From assembly GCF_024399335.1 (NCBI RefSeq), contig NZ_CP075339.1:1426001-1490000 (forward strand): a stretch of 64,000 nucleotides of DNA. The letters are read 5' to 3'. Under the pieces are notes generated by a model. It saw only the letters and a list, made by a program, of their open reading frames with translations, was not told where the DNA came from and ran no database searches. A program made the translations under genes and the position numbers. Below, piece after piece: positions 34,827 to 43,557 of this stretch. The first letter of the stretch is position 1; every line of letters begins with the position of its first letter. The stretch is from Leucobacter aridicollis (GTDB taxonomy: Bacteria; Actinomycetota; Actinomycetes; Actinomycetales; Microbacteriaceae).

Positions 34827-36626
34827 CTACGCGAAACTGTCGAGGAGTTGCTCGGCCGTCGCTTCTGCGTCGGCAGCGAGCCGCGGGTCGAGTGCGAGCC
34901 GCGTTCTGCGGGCGAGCAGGTCTGCGGAAGTGGCCGCGCCCTCCGCGAGGATCCCGAACGCGAATTCGGCACGCGTGATCCCGGCACCCGGCGCGACCTC
35001 GGCCGCGAGCTCGGGATGCACGGCCGCCAGCGCTGCGACGCGTTCAGCTTCCCAGCCGTACACCCTGGCGAGGCGGGAGACAGTCGCGCCGTCGGAGACT
35101 GGCCAGACCGCTGAGGCGGCCCGCGCGCTCTCGCGCAGCGCCGCGGCTGGCGACGGGCGCCTCCGTGCCGCGGCGGCGCCGCGAGGGCCGTGCTCGGACC
35201 CAGGCGACCCGATGAGCGGCACGCGCTTGGTCACCGCGGGCAGTTCGGCAGGGCTTCTCCCGAGCCTGCGCACCGCGGCGTCGACCGCATCCTCTGCCAT
35301 CTTTCGGTACACCGTGAGCTTGCCGCCGGTGACGGTGATTGGCGTACCGGGGGCGTCGAGTACGAGGTGCTGTCTCGACGCGGAGGCCGATGGGCGCTCG
35401 GATACCCCGCCAGTGCGACTGACGGAGCGGACGAGGGGGCGCAGCCCCGAGTAGGCGCTGAGCATGTCTGCGCGCGTGAGTGGGACTGCGAGCGACTCGC
35501 TTGCGACTGAGAGTAGAAAGTCGATGTCGCCCTCTGGCACGCCGGGGGCGTAGCCGTCGGCGCCCAGCGCGGGCTCGTCGGTGAGCCCAAGGTAGGAGAG
35601 CCCGTTTGCCTGCGGCAGCACAAACACGTACCGCCCGAAGTGGCCCGGGACTGGGGCGGTGATGACCGCTCTGGGGTTGCCGAAGACTTCTGACCTGAAC
35701 ACGAGGTGTGTTCCGCGGCTCGGGGCGAGGTCGACGGCCGGCGTGAGCTCAGCTGCCCAGACGCCTGTCGCGTTGATGACGGCGCGCGCTCGGACGCGGA
35801 GCTCGGTGCCCTCGCCCGATGGGTTCCCCGCGCCGTCGTCGGCCACGACCAACGCCTCCCTGTCTGTCGCCTGGGCGACGCGGCAGCCTGTCGCGATGTG
35901 CGCGCCGTGCCGTGCCGCGGTGCGGGCGAGCGCGACGACGAGCCGCGTGTCGTCCTCGACTGCGCCGTCCCAGTACACGAGCCCGCCACGGAGCCCGTCC
36001 TCCTTGAGCGTTGGCGCAAGGAGCAGCGCTTCCCGTGCGCTCACGCGCTTCGGCTTCGGGAGTACCCGATCGGGGAGGCCGCTTGCTGCGCGGAACGCGT
36101 CAGCGATCCTGATTCCAGTCTCCGAGAGGGCGTCGCCGAGCCTGCCGTCGAGCGGGCTGCGGCCCGCGGCGCCGGGGCTGGTGTCAGTCCCGGTCTCAGT
36201 CCCGGGATCAGCGCCCGAGCCAGGGCGCTGGGCGGCGCGACCGTCTCTTACCGCGGCGCCTTCACCTCCACGGTGGTGCGCGAACCTCGGCACGAGGAAC
36301 GCCGTGGGGGTGACGAGGTGGGGCGCGATGCGCCGCATGAGCGCCTCTCGCTCGACGGCCGACTCCCAGGCGAGCGCGACGTCGCCCTGCGCGAGGTATC
36401 GCAGTCCGCCGTGAACGAGCTTCGAGCTGAAGCCGCTCGTGCCGCTCGCGAGATCCTTCGCCTCGACGAGGGCTGTCGAGAGTCCGCGGGTCGCGGCGTC
36501 GAGCGCGATGCCAGCGCCGGTCACGCCGCCACCGATTACCAGCACGTCGACCTCGTGCTCAGCGAGGTGGGCAAGCGCGCGGGCGCGACTTGCTCGGTTC
36601 ACATCTCCGGGGAGTGGTTCGAACAT
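34827..36626 (-). CDS. glpD: FAD-dependent glycerol-3-phosphate dehydrogenase with internal insertion
   Basis: 599 residues, ATG 36626 with GAGGCGAC. FAD motif VLVIGGGVTGAGIALDAATRGLSTALVE (~28-55), SSKLVHGGLRYL, and a C-terminal DAO_C-type domain. Oxidises glycerol 3-phosphate to DHAP at the membrane, passing electrons to quinone. Residues ~116-162 are a Gly/Asp/Arg/Thr-rich low-complexity stretch (ends SPGAAGRSPLDGR) where other GlpD proteins have a short hydrophobic segment. The upstream TetR gene is 38 bp away on the same strand. Confidence 0.87.
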   Translation of the reverse strand: MFEPLPGDVNRASRARALAHLAEHEVDVLVIGGGVTGAGIALDAATRGLSTALVEAKDLASGTSGFSSKLVHGGLRYLAQGDVALAWESAVEREALMRRIAPHLVTPTAFLVPRFAHHRGGEGAAVRDGRAAQRPGSGADPGTETGTDTSPGAAGRSPLDGRLGDALSETGIRIADAFRAASGLPDRVLPKPKRVSAREALLLAPTLKEDGLRGGLVYWDGAVEDDTRLVVALARTAARHGAHIATGCRVAQATDREALVVADDGAGNPSGEGTELRVRARAVINATGVWAAELTPAVDLAPSRGTHLVFRSEVFGNPRAVITAPVPGHFGRYVFVLPQANGLSYLGLTDEPALGADGYAPGVPEGDIDFLLSVASESLAVPLTRADMLSAYSGLRPLVRSVSRTGGVSERPSASASRQHLVLDAPGTPITVTGGKLTVYRKMAEDAVDAAVRRLGRSPAELPAVTKRVPLIGSPGSEHGPRGAAAARRRPSPAAALRESARAASAVWPVSDGATVSRLARVYGWEAERVAALAAVHPELAAEVAPGAGITRAEFAFGILAEGAATSADLLARRTRLALDPRLAADAEATAEQLLDSFA

Positions 36627-36664
36627 GTCGCCTCGTTTCTGGCCGGCAGGTCCCGGCCGTTCGG

Positions 36665-37309
36665 CTATGCGATGGTGACGGGAGTGGTGGGGGGAGCCTC
36701 GGCCGCCGGCAGGCCGACGCTGAGTGCGGCGAGCGCGATCCCTGAGAGTTCTTTCGCAGCGCGGGCGAACGCGTCGCCCTGCAGCAGTGGAGCGCCAAGG
36801 GCGACGCCGCGAACGAGCAGCAGGAGCGTGAGGCTCGTGGGCGCGGCGGCGGCGATCGAACCGTCGTCGAGCCCCTCCTGCCTCAGCTCCTCGATCGCCT
36901 CGAGCACGAGTTCCTGGCTGCGTCCGAGCCTGCCGCTGAGATAGGGCTCGATGAGCTCGGGCTGCTCGGCGAGAACGCACGTGATGAGATCTGAGGCGAC
37001 GAATGCTTCAGCGCCCGTCCCGAGGAACGCAGCAAGTCGTGCTGCCCCCGAACTCGTCTCAATTGGGGGCAGCGCCGCGCGCAGCTCGGCGACCGCGCGC
37101 GTGAACTCGCGGGTGAGGGTGAGCAGGATCGCGTTGTCCATGCTTCCCATGGCGCGATACAGCGTCATTCGTGAGATCCCGGCGGTGTCGGCCACATCTT
37201 GCGCGGTGAGCTTGCGCGGGCCATATCGGCGGAGCCCCGCGGAAACCGCGTCGAGGATCGCCTCGTCGCGCGCGATGACCGAAGAACCCCTGTGACTATG
37301 TGTGTCCAT
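36665..37309 (-). CDS. TetR-family regulator of glpD / flavoenzyme pair
   Basis: 214 residues. HTH: LRRYGPRKLTAQDVADTAGISRMTLYRAMGSMDNAILLTL. Probably leaderless: TACAGT (37322-37317, complement) sits 7 nt before ATG 37309. It is the first gene of the glpD operon and diverges from the alkyl-DHAP-synthase-like gene with only 17 bp between start codons, so a repressor here could block both. Confidence 0.85.
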   Translation of the reverse strand: MDTHSHRGSSVIARDEAILDAVSAGLRRYGPRKLTAQDVADTAGISRMTLYRAMGSMDNAILLTLTREFTRAVAELRAALPPIETSSGAARLAAFLGTGAEAFVASDLITCVLAEQPELIEPYLSGRLGRSQELVLEAIEELRQEGLDDGSIAAAAPTSLTLLLLVRGVALGAPLLQGDAFARAAKELSGIALAALSVGLPAAEAPPTTPVTIA

Positions 37310-37326
37310 GTGTCACACTGTAACGT

Positions 37327-39015
37327 ATGGCTGCTGATATTACCGAGAGCGTCCCCGTATCCCCGTGGTGGGGCTGGGCGCCGCCGACCCCCGGCGGCTC
37401 GCTGAGCGAGGGCACCCTTGCCGTGCTCGCCGAGCGCCTCGGAATCGACGCCGAGGCTGCACGCAGGCCCGGCGTGCTCGATGCTGCGCCTGCCACGATT
37501 CCGAGCGACGCTGACCTCGCTGCGTCAGCGCTCACTGAGGCAGCGGTCGCCGCCCTCGTGGCCGCGGCCCCGACCGGAGCCGTTGCGCAGGATGCAGCGA
37601 GCCGGGTCGCACACGCCGCCGGCAAGAACACAGTCGACCTCCTCCAGCAGCGCGCAGGCACCCCACTCGGGCTGCCCGACGCGGTTGTGCGCCCGGGCGA
37701 ACGCGCCGAGGTCGCGGCGGTACTCGCGGCGTGCGTCGCGCACGGCGTCGCCGTCGTCCCCTTCGGCGGCGGTTCAAGCGTCGTCGGGGGAGTCGCTCCG
37801 CTCTCTGGCGAGCACCACGCAGTGATCGCGCTCGATCTCACTGGGCTCTCCCGGCTTCTCGACCTGAACGAGCGCGACCGCACCGCGATGTTCGAGGCAG
37901 GCGTGCGGGGCCCCGACCTCGAGCGGCAGCTCGCCGACCGCGGCTACACGCTCGGGCACATCCCGCAGTCGCACCAGCAGGCGACCCTCGGGGGCTACGC
38001 CGCGACCCGATCGGCCGGGCAAGCATCGACAGGCTACGGTGCGATCGCGGAACTCATCACCGCGATCCGCATCGAGACGCCAACCGGCCCGCTCGCGCTC
38101 GGTGGGCGCGCGCCAGCATCGGCCGCCGGCCCAGACCTCAGGCACCTCGTCATCGGCAGCGAGGGCACGATCGGCGTCATCACCGAGGTGACAGTCGCGG
38201 TGAAACGAAGGCCGACGACGAAGGCCTACGGTGCATGGGCGTTTCCATCGTTCGAGGCAGGAGCGGAGGCGATCCGTGCGCTCGCGCAAGACGGCGCGGC
38301 GGGAGACCTCCCCGACGTGTGCCGCCTGAGCGACGAGGAAGAGACCGAACTCACGCTCGCTCAGAGCGGCGGCACGCAGACAGAGGTGCTTCGGCGCTGG
38401 CTGCGCTCGCGAGGAATCGAGACACCCGCGCTGCTTCTCGGCGTGTGGGAGGGCTCAGGCTCGGCCCCGAAGGCGAGGCTCCGGCGTGCGCGCAAGATCC
38501 TCCGCGCCCACGGCGCCGTCTCCGCGACGAGCGCACCCGCCGCCGCGTGGGACCGGGGCCGGTTCAGTTCACCCCGTCTCCGCGACGAACTACTCACCAT
38601 TGGCGTGCTCGTCGATACGCTCGAGACCGCGGCGACATGGACGAACCTTGCGGCGACCCACACGGCCGTCGCCGCAGCGATCCGGGGAGCGCTCGCCGCA
38701 GGCCCGGCAGGCGGCGGCGTCGCGAGTGCGGTGCAGGGGCACGTCTCGCACGTCTACAGGGACGGTGCGTCGCTGTACTACACATTCATCGCGAAGGCCG
38801 AGCATGATCCCGTCGCGCAGTATGAGCGGGTGAAGCGCGCGGCAAACGAAGCCATCGTCGCCTCGGGTGCGACGATCACCCACCACCATGCCGTCGGAAC
38901 CGAACATGCGGCGCACCTTCCCGCCGAGATCGGTGAGCAGGGCGTGCGGATCCTCCGCGCGGTCAAGCGCGAGCTCGACCCGACGGGCATCATGAACCCA
39001 GGAAAGCTCATCTAG
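37327..39015 (+). CDS. FAD-binding oxidase, alkyl-DHAP synthase-like
   Basis: 562 residues. FAD-binding PCMH-type domain: VAVVPFGGGSSVVGGVAPL (~140-158), IPQSHQQATLGGYAATRSAGQASTGYG and HLVIGSEGTIGVITEVTVAVKRRP. C-terminal ends ILRAVKRELDPTGIMNPGKLI as in this VAO/ADPS group. Homologous to alkyldihydroxyacetonephosphate synthase (ether-lipid synthesis) but also to other FAD oxidases. The ATG at 37327 has no ribosome site and a marginal leaderless -10 (CACACT). Followed after 31 bp by an SDR gene. Confidence 0.8.
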   Translation: MAADITESVPVSPWWGWAPPTPGGSLSEGTLAVLAERLGIDAEAARRPGVLDAAPATIPSDADLAASALTEAAVAALVAAAPTGAVAQDAASRVAHAAGKNTVDLLQQRAGTPLGLPDAVVRPGERAEVAAVLAACVAHGVAVVPFGGGSSVVGGVAPLSGEHHAVIALDLTGLSRLLDLNERDRTAMFEAGVRGPDLERQLADRGYTLGHIPQSHQQATLGGYAATRSAGQASTGYGAIAELITAIRIETPTGPLALGGRAPASAAGPDLRHLVIGSEGTIGVITEVTVAVKRRPTTKAYGAWAFPSFEAGAEAIRALAQDGAAGDLPDVCRLSDEEETELTLAQSGGTQTEVLRRWLRSRGIETPALLLGVWEGSGSAPKARLRRARKILRAHGAVSATSAPAAAWDRGRFSSPRLRDELLTIGVLVDTLETAATWTNLAATHTAVAAAIRGALAAGPAGGGVASAVQGHVSHVYRDGASLYYTFIAKAEHDPVAQYERVKRAANEAIVASGATITHHHAVGTEHAAHLPAEIGEQGVRILRAVKRELDPTGIMNPGKLI

Positions 39016-39046
39016 CTCGCGACGAAGCGAGAGAAAGCGGGACGCA

Positions 39047-39910
39047 ATGGCCCAACAGACTGACGTGCACCGCGTAATTCCGGGCGCGACCGTGCTCATC
39101 ACCGGAGCCGCCCGCGGAATGGGCGCGCTGTACGCCCGCCGCGCCGCCAGAGAGGGCGCGGCAAAGATCGCCCTCTGGGACCTCGACGAGGATCGCGCGA
39201 CGGCGCTCGCCTCCGAACTTGCAAGCCCCCGCGGGCGCGTTGGAGGCCCCGACGTACGCGTCTACGCTGTCGACGTCTCGGACATGGAGGCTGTCGCCAC
39301 GGCTGCCGCGCGTGTGCGCGACGAACTCGGTGATCCTGACGTTGTCGTGAACAACGCCGGCATCGTGCGCGGTGCGCTGTTTTGGGAGCACGACGCTGAG
39401 CGCGACATTGAACTGACGATGCGAGTGAACGCGCTCGCCCCGATGTGGATCGCGCGAGAGTTCCTGCCAGCGATGATCGCCGATAGGACTCGGCCGAAGC
39501 GGATACTCAACATCGCCTCCGCCGCCGGCACGCTCGCCAACCCGCGCATGAGCGTCTACGCCTCCTCAAAATGGGCGATGATCGGGTGGAGCGAGTCGCT
39601 CAGGCTCGAGCTCACCCGCACAGACAACGCACACGTCGCGGTCACCACGTTCTGCCCCAGCTACATCTCGACGGGCATGTTCGCGGGCGCGCGAGGGCCG
39701 CTCTTCACCCCCATCATGCGGCCGCAGCAAGCGGTGCAGGCCGCCTGGAGCGGGATGCTGAAGGGGACCCCGATGGTACTCCGGCCGTGGACAGTGAAAC
39801 TCGCGATGGCGATGCGCGGTATCTTGCCGACGCGAGCCTGGGACGTGCTGGGCGACCGCGTGTTCAAGGTGTACTCATCGATGGACAGGTTCACGGGGCG
39901 CGCCGACTAA
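39047..39910 (+). CDS. Short-chain dehydrogenase/reductase
   Basis: 287 residues. TGAARGMGALYARRAAREGA nucleotide-binding motif, NNAGIVRG, NIASAAG serine and YASSKWA (Tyr/Lys). The C-terminal ~60 residues after FCPSYISTGMF extend past the core and include a hydrophobic stretch, as in membrane-associated lipid-acting SDRs. Second gene of the flavoenzyme operon; a lipid-related substrate is inference from context. Confidence 0.83.
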   Translation: MAQQTDVHRVIPGATVLITGAARGMGALYARRAAREGAAKIALWDLDEDRATALASELASPRGRVGGPDVRVYAVDVSDMEAVATAAARVRDELGDPDVVVNNAGIVRGALFWEHDAERDIELTMRVNALAPMWIAREFLPAMIADRTRPKRILNIASAAGTLANPRMSVYASSKWAMIGWSESLRLELTRTDNAHVAVTTFCPSYISTGMFAGARGPLFTPIMRPQQAVQAAWSGMLKGTPMVLRPWTVKLAMAMRGILPTRAWDVLGDRVFKVYSSMDRFTGRAD

Positions 39911-39951
39911 AGGTGCCACCCCGAGAGCGCCTCGGGGAAACCGTGGCACCT
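39911..39951 (+). terminator. Nested hairpin terminator after SDR
   Basis: Outer stem AGGTGCCAC pairs with 39943-39951; an inner CCCCGAG/CTCGGGG stem (39919-39925 with 39931-39937) lies inside. It starts right after the stop codon. Confidence 0.7.
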
Positions 39952-40015
39952 GGGTACCACGCGGTTCATACTTCGGGGTGACGCGCATCGGCCCGGTGAA
40001 CGGGAGTATGGAAGC

Positions 40016-40282
40016 ATGAAGTTCCCCGAGGTGTTGAAGCAGCCATCAACGTTCGTCGCCGCCGCGCTCGTGACCGCGTGCCTCGTCGCGCTGCTCGCCG
40101 CAATCGGTGGGTTCCTGCTCATCGACGGTGCAACGCGCACCGCGCTTTCGATGAAGCCTGTCGGCTCAGGGATCGTAGCAAGCTCGTCGGGCGAGAACTC
40201 AGGCTCAGAGACGTCGCAGCCCGCACCTGAGCGGGACAGCGCGGCTGCTGCCGGTGGTTCGATCGTCGCGGCCCGCGGGTAA
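40016..40282 (+). CDS. Small membrane protein, unknown function
   Basis: 88 residues. One transmembrane segment near the N-terminus (TFVAAALVTACLVALLAAIGGFLLI), then a Ser/Glu/Ala-rich tail with no recognisable motif. GGGAG lies 9 nt before ATG 40016. No family recognised. Lies between the SDR terminator and the leaderless glycerophosphodiesterase gene. Confidence 0.5.
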   Translation: MKFPEVLKQPSTFVAAALVTACLVALLAAIGGFLLIDGATRTALSMKPVGSGIVASSSGENSGSETSQPAPERDSAAAAGGSIVAARG

Positions 40283-40332
40283 ACACACCGGCCGCCTCCG
40301 AATCGAGCGGACACGGGGAATATGCTTGAAAC

Positions 40333-41115
40333 ATGTTGCACCCATTCTTCTCGGAAGGGCAGAAGCCTCGGATCTTCGGGCACCGCGGGTACGTGTCAGC
40401 CGCGGAGGCTGAACGCGGCATCGTCGAGAACTCGAGAGCAGCGATCGCGGCGGCGCTTGCTGCGGGCGCAGACTACGTAGAATCCGATTGTCAGCTGACA
40501 GCCGACGGCGTGGTCGTGCTCTTCCACGACAACACGCTCGAACGAACCCTCGGCGACACGCGGCGTATCTCGCAGGTCTCGAGCGCCGAGCTCGCCGACG
40601 CCATGGCCGAGCGTGGAGGCCTTCTCACCCTCGAAGCGGCGCTCAGCGACTTCCCGTCGGCGAGGCCCAACCTCGATATGAAGACCCCAGAGGTCGCCAC
40701 CCCCGCCGGGACGCTCATCGGAGAGCTCGCCCCAGCGCGTGTACTTATCAGCAGCTTCTCCGACACGCTCAGACGTGAGGCGCTCGCCGCGGCCGAGGTC
40801 GGTGGCATACGGCCAGCGACAGGTGCGGGTCAAAGCGCAATCGTCAAGATACTTGGAGCGGTGGCGATGCGTTCAGCTTCCCTGCTCGACAGAGCATTCG
40901 CCGGGATCGATGCGCTGCAAATCCCAGTCAAGCAGGGCCCGGTGAAGGTCTTGAGCCCGGGTCTGCTGCGCGCAGCCCACGCGCGTGGGGTCGAGGTGCA
41001 CATCTGGACGGTGAACGAGCCTGTTCAGATGCGAGAGCTCGTAGAGCTCGGAGTCGACGGGATCATCACTGACCGGACGGACGTCGCGGTCGCGGCGCTG
41101 CGCGGCTCGCGCTGA
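40333..41115 (+). CDS. Glycerophosphodiester phosphodiesterase
   Basis: 260 residues without signal peptide, so cytoplasmic. GDPD signatures: FGHRGY (catalytic His), ENSRAAIAAALAAGADYVESDCQLTADGVVVLFHDNTLERTL, and C-terminal VHIWTVNEPVQMRELVELGVDGIITDRTD. Splits glycerophosphodiesters to glycerol 3-phosphate and an alcohol; G3P could then feed the nearby glpD. Leaderless: TATGCT (40321-40326) ends 6 nt before the ATG. Confidence 0.88.
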   Translation: MLHPFFSEGQKPRIFGHRGYVSAAEAERGIVENSRAAIAAALAAGADYVESDCQLTADGVVVLFHDNTLERTLGDTRRISQVSSAELADAMAERGGLLTLEAALSDFPSARPNLDMKTPEVATPAGTLIGELAPARVLISSFSDTLRREALAAAEVGGIRPATGAGQSAIVKILGAVAMRSASLLDRAFAGIDALQIPVKQGPVKVLSPGLLRAAHARGVEVHIWTVNEPVQMRELVELGVDGIITDRTDVAVAALRGSR

Positions 41116-41143
41116 TCTGGGCCAGCACATGCTGGCCCAGATC
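41114..41143. terminator. Bidirectional hairpin between GDPD and Cys-rich gene
   Basis: GATCTGGGCCAGCA (41114-41127) pairs perfectly with TGCTGGCCCAGATC (41130-41143). It overlaps the GDPD stop and ends 6 bp before the stop of the convergent small gene. Confidence 0.7.
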
Positions 41144-41149
41144 ATAGTG

Positions 41150-41269
41150 TTACCGGGCGCAGCTGCAGCGGTCAGCGACCGCGACGCCCTGCAGCGCATC
41201 TTCAATGTGTTCGCCGCAGCCGGCCCAGGTCGGCTTCGAGCAGGTCTCGCAGGTTACGCGTGCGCACAT
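41150..41269 (-). CDS. 39-residue Cys-rich protein (putative metal-binding ribbon)
   Basis: Starts MCARVTCETCSKPTWAGCG and ends RCSCAR: six Cys and one His (C2, C7, C10, C18, H21, C35, C37). The CxxC...C...CxC layout suggests a structural zinc site. ATG 41269 is supported by AAGGAC 7 nt upstream. Similar tiny proteins with a TCxTCxKxTWAGCGxH segment are, to my recollection, common in actinobacteria but uncharacterised. It faces the GDPD gene and shares its hairpin. The 203-bp gap 41270-41472 shows no other gene. Confidence 0.7.
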   Translation of the reverse strand: MCARVTCETCSKPTWAGCGEHIEDALQGVAVADRCSCAR

Positions 41270-41472
41270 GATGTGTCCTTCGTGTGGTGGGAGCCGACCG
41301 CAACGGTCGGGCGTGAAATGATCGGCAGCACTGTGTTTCCGAGCGCCCCAATATGAGGCGCCCAACACTGTCCATCCACACCATCAAACCAGACCATCGC
41401 ATAGATAGGCTTAAGGATTGAAGAGGGCGAGCCGCGAAGACGCGCGCCGCCACCGGCTACGAAGGAGACCCG

Positions 41473-42873
41473 ATGAGCGAACAGCTCGAAACAGTCATCA
41501 AGCAGCACATTGATACCGCGTTCGAAACCACGATCGAGGAGCTGTGCGAACTCGTGCGGATCCCGTCGGTGTCATGGCCCGCGTTCGATCCAGCGCATGT
41601 GCAGCAGAGCGCCGAGAAGGTTGCCGAGCTGATGCGCTCCACTGGCGTCTTCGAGTTTGTCGACATCAGGCGCGCGCCGGTGGCGGGGCAGGAGAACGAA
41701 GCTGATCCTGAGCTCGGCCAGCCTGCCGTGATTGCGCGCCGGCCCGCGAAGAACGGCGCCCCGACAGTTCTCCTCTACGCGCACCACGACGTGCAGCCTC
41801 CCGGCAAGGAGGAGGAATGGGATACCCCGCCGTTCGAACCGACTGAGCGAAACGGTCGGCTCTACGCTCGCGGTGCCGCCGACGACAAAGCTGGAGTGAT
41901 GGTTCACGTCGCAGCCATCCGTGCGCTCATCGAGGCGAAGGGCGAGGACTTCGACCTCGGTCTCGCCGTCTTCATCGAGGGGGAAGAGGAGTGGGCGTCA
42001 CAGTCGTTCGCGAACTTCCTCCACGAGAATCGTGCGGAGCTCGAGGCTGACGCGATTATCGTCGCCGACTCGGGGAACTGGGACGTCGACACCCCGGCGC
42101 TCACCGTCGCGCTCCGCGGGGCCGTCGCATTCAACGTGCGCATCGAAACGATGGCTCACGCGACCCACTCGGGCATGTTCGGCGGCGCGGTTCCCGACGC
42201 GATGCTCGCGGCCGTGAAGCTGCTCGACACACTCTGGGACGAGGACGGCTCGGTCGCTGTCGAAGGGCTCACGAGCGCCGACCTCACAACCCCCGAGTAC
42301 GACGAGGCGCGTCTGCGCGAGGAATCGGGCCTGCTCGACGGCGTCTCGCCGATCGGTCGCGGCGAGATCCTGTCACGCATGTGGGCCCAGCCGGCGATAA
42401 CGGTGACGGGCATCGACGCGCCCAACATCGCGAACGCCTCAAACACGCTTATCCCGAGCGTGCTCGTGCGCATCTCGGCCCGAGTCGCCCCGGGTCAAGA
42501 CCCGCAGGAGTTCTACGACGCGCTCACCGGCCACCTCACGAAACACGCGCCGTTCGGCGCGAAGCTCACGTTTGAGGATCCGGGCCTCGGTCAGGCGTTC
42601 AGCGTCGATACCTCGGGCCCCGCGGTCGCGCACATGCGTGCGGCGATGACCGGCGGCTTCGACCGTGAGCCCATCGACATGGGCATTGGCGGTTCCATCC
42701 CGTTCATCGCCGACCTCGTCGACGAGTTCCCGCAAGCGGAGATCCTGGTGACTGGCGTCGAGGATCCTGACGGGCGCCCGCACTCGCCGAACGAGTCGCT
42801 GCACCTTGCGTCGTACAAGAAGGCGCTTGCGACCGAGGCGATCTTCCTCGCTCGCATGAACGACGGCCTGTAG
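41473..42873 (+). CDS. M20-family metallopeptidase (dipeptidase)
   Basis: 466 residues, ATG 41473 with AAGGAGA. Metal ligands and motifs: VLLYAHHDVQPPG, YARGAADDKAGVMVH (bridging Asp), IEGEEEWASQSF (catalytic Glu pair), DSGNWD and a C-terminal His in DGRPHSPNESL. A dimerisation lid domain lies between. Hydrolyses dipeptides or related amides in the cytoplasm. Monocistronic, ending at a very strong terminator. Confidence 0.9.
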   Translation: MSEQLETVIKQHIDTAFETTIEELCELVRIPSVSWPAFDPAHVQQSAEKVAELMRSTGVFEFVDIRRAPVAGQENEADPELGQPAVIARRPAKNGAPTVLLYAHHDVQPPGKEEEWDTPPFEPTERNGRLYARGAADDKAGVMVHVAAIRALIEAKGEDFDLGLAVFIEGEEEWASQSFANFLHENRAELEADAIIVADSGNWDVDTPALTVALRGAVAFNVRIETMAHATHSGMFGGAVPDAMLAAVKLLDTLWDEDGSVAVEGLTSADLTTPEYDEARLREESGLLDGVSPIGRGEILSRMWAQPAITVTGIDAPNIANASNTLIPSVLVRISARVAPGQDPQEFYDALTGHLTKHAPFGAKLTFEDPGLGQAFSVDTSGPAVAHMRAAMTGGFDREPIDMGIGGSIPFIADLVDEFPQAEILVTGVEDPDGRPHSPNESLHLASYKKALATEAIFLARMNDGL

Positions 42874-42884
42874 CCGCGTCACTT

Positions 42885-42937
42885 CCCAACGCAGGAGGGG
42901 CTGGTGGATCTAATCCACCAGCCCCTCCTGCGTTGGG
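42885..42937. terminator. 25-bp perfect hairpin between convergent peptidase and mscL
   Basis: 42885-42909 (starts CCCAACGCAGGAGGGGCTGG) pairs without mismatch to 42913-42937 around a CTA loop. Serves both strands. Confidence 0.85.
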
Positions 42938-42956
42938 CGCGAGGCCCGAAAGAGCG

Positions 42957-43415
42957 CTACTCGGCGTGTGCCGGACCGTCGGTCGCTTTCGGTGCGGCCG
43001 GTGCTGCCAGGGGAGCGGCGGCCGATGCGCCACCGTTCTGTGCCTTGAGGAGGTCGCGGATCTCGCTGAGCAGCTCCTGCTCGGTCTCGACGACGGGCTC
43101 TTCGGCTGCGGGAGCGGTGCGCTTGCGGAGCTCGTTCATGGGCATGACGAAGACGAAGTATACGACCGCCGCGACGATGATGAAGTTAATGAGGGCACCG
43201 ATTAGCGCGCCGAAGGCGAGGGAGCTGCCGCCGGGCAGCTCGACGAGGAGCGCGGTGTCGAGTGAGTCGGCCTTGAAGAACATGCCGATGAGCGGGTTGA
43301 TGAGCGACGAGACTACCTTCTCGACGACAGCATTGAACGCCGCACCAATGACAACGGCTACCGCCAGATCGATGACGTTGCCGCGGAGCAGGAACTCCTT
43401 GAAACCTTTGAACAT
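42957..43415 (-). CDS. mscL: Large-conductance mechanosensitive channel
   Basis: 152 residues. N-terminal FKEFLLRGNVIDLAVAVVIGAAFNAVV is the conserved amphipathic helix plus TM1; TM2 is ALINFIIVAAVVYFVFV. The C-terminal bundle (EQELLSEIRDLLKAQ) is followed by an Ala/Pro-rich tail of ~25 residues. Opens under membrane tension as an osmotic safety valve. ATG 43415 with GGGGGAAG upstream. Confidence 0.93.
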   Translation of the reverse strand: MFKGFKEFLLRGNVIDLAVAVVIGAAFNAVVEKVVSSLINPLIGMFFKADSLDTALLVELPGGSSLAFGALIGALINFIIVAAVVYFVFVMPMNELRKRTAPAAEEPVVETEQELLSEIRDLLKAQNGGASAAAPLAAPAAPKATDGPAHAE

Positions 43416-43545
43416 GTGCTTCCCCCTATTGCGTGAACCGTGAACCAGAGCAGGTGTTTCGCACCTAATGTATTGCGAATCAGGGCCGGGCGCGAGCACA
43501 TCTGATTCATGTTGCGATCTCAGGTGAGCAGGCGCCGTCCCGGGG

Positions 43546-43551
43546 TACGCT
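43546..43551 (+). promoter_or_regulatory. Leaderless -10 for guaB1
   Basis: TACGCT ends 6 nt before ATG 43558; no ribosome site is present, consistent with a leaderless mRNA. Confidence 0.5.
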
Positions 43552-43557
43552 GAAGCC

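Noticed and set aside
35706..36944. 412-codon ORF antisense to glpD
   Set aside because: Arg/Ala-rich shadow frame; glpD has all family motifs.
41129..41356. 75-codon + strand ORF opposite the Cys-rich gene
   Set aside because: The complement reading has a ribosome site and conserved-looking cysteines; this one has neither.
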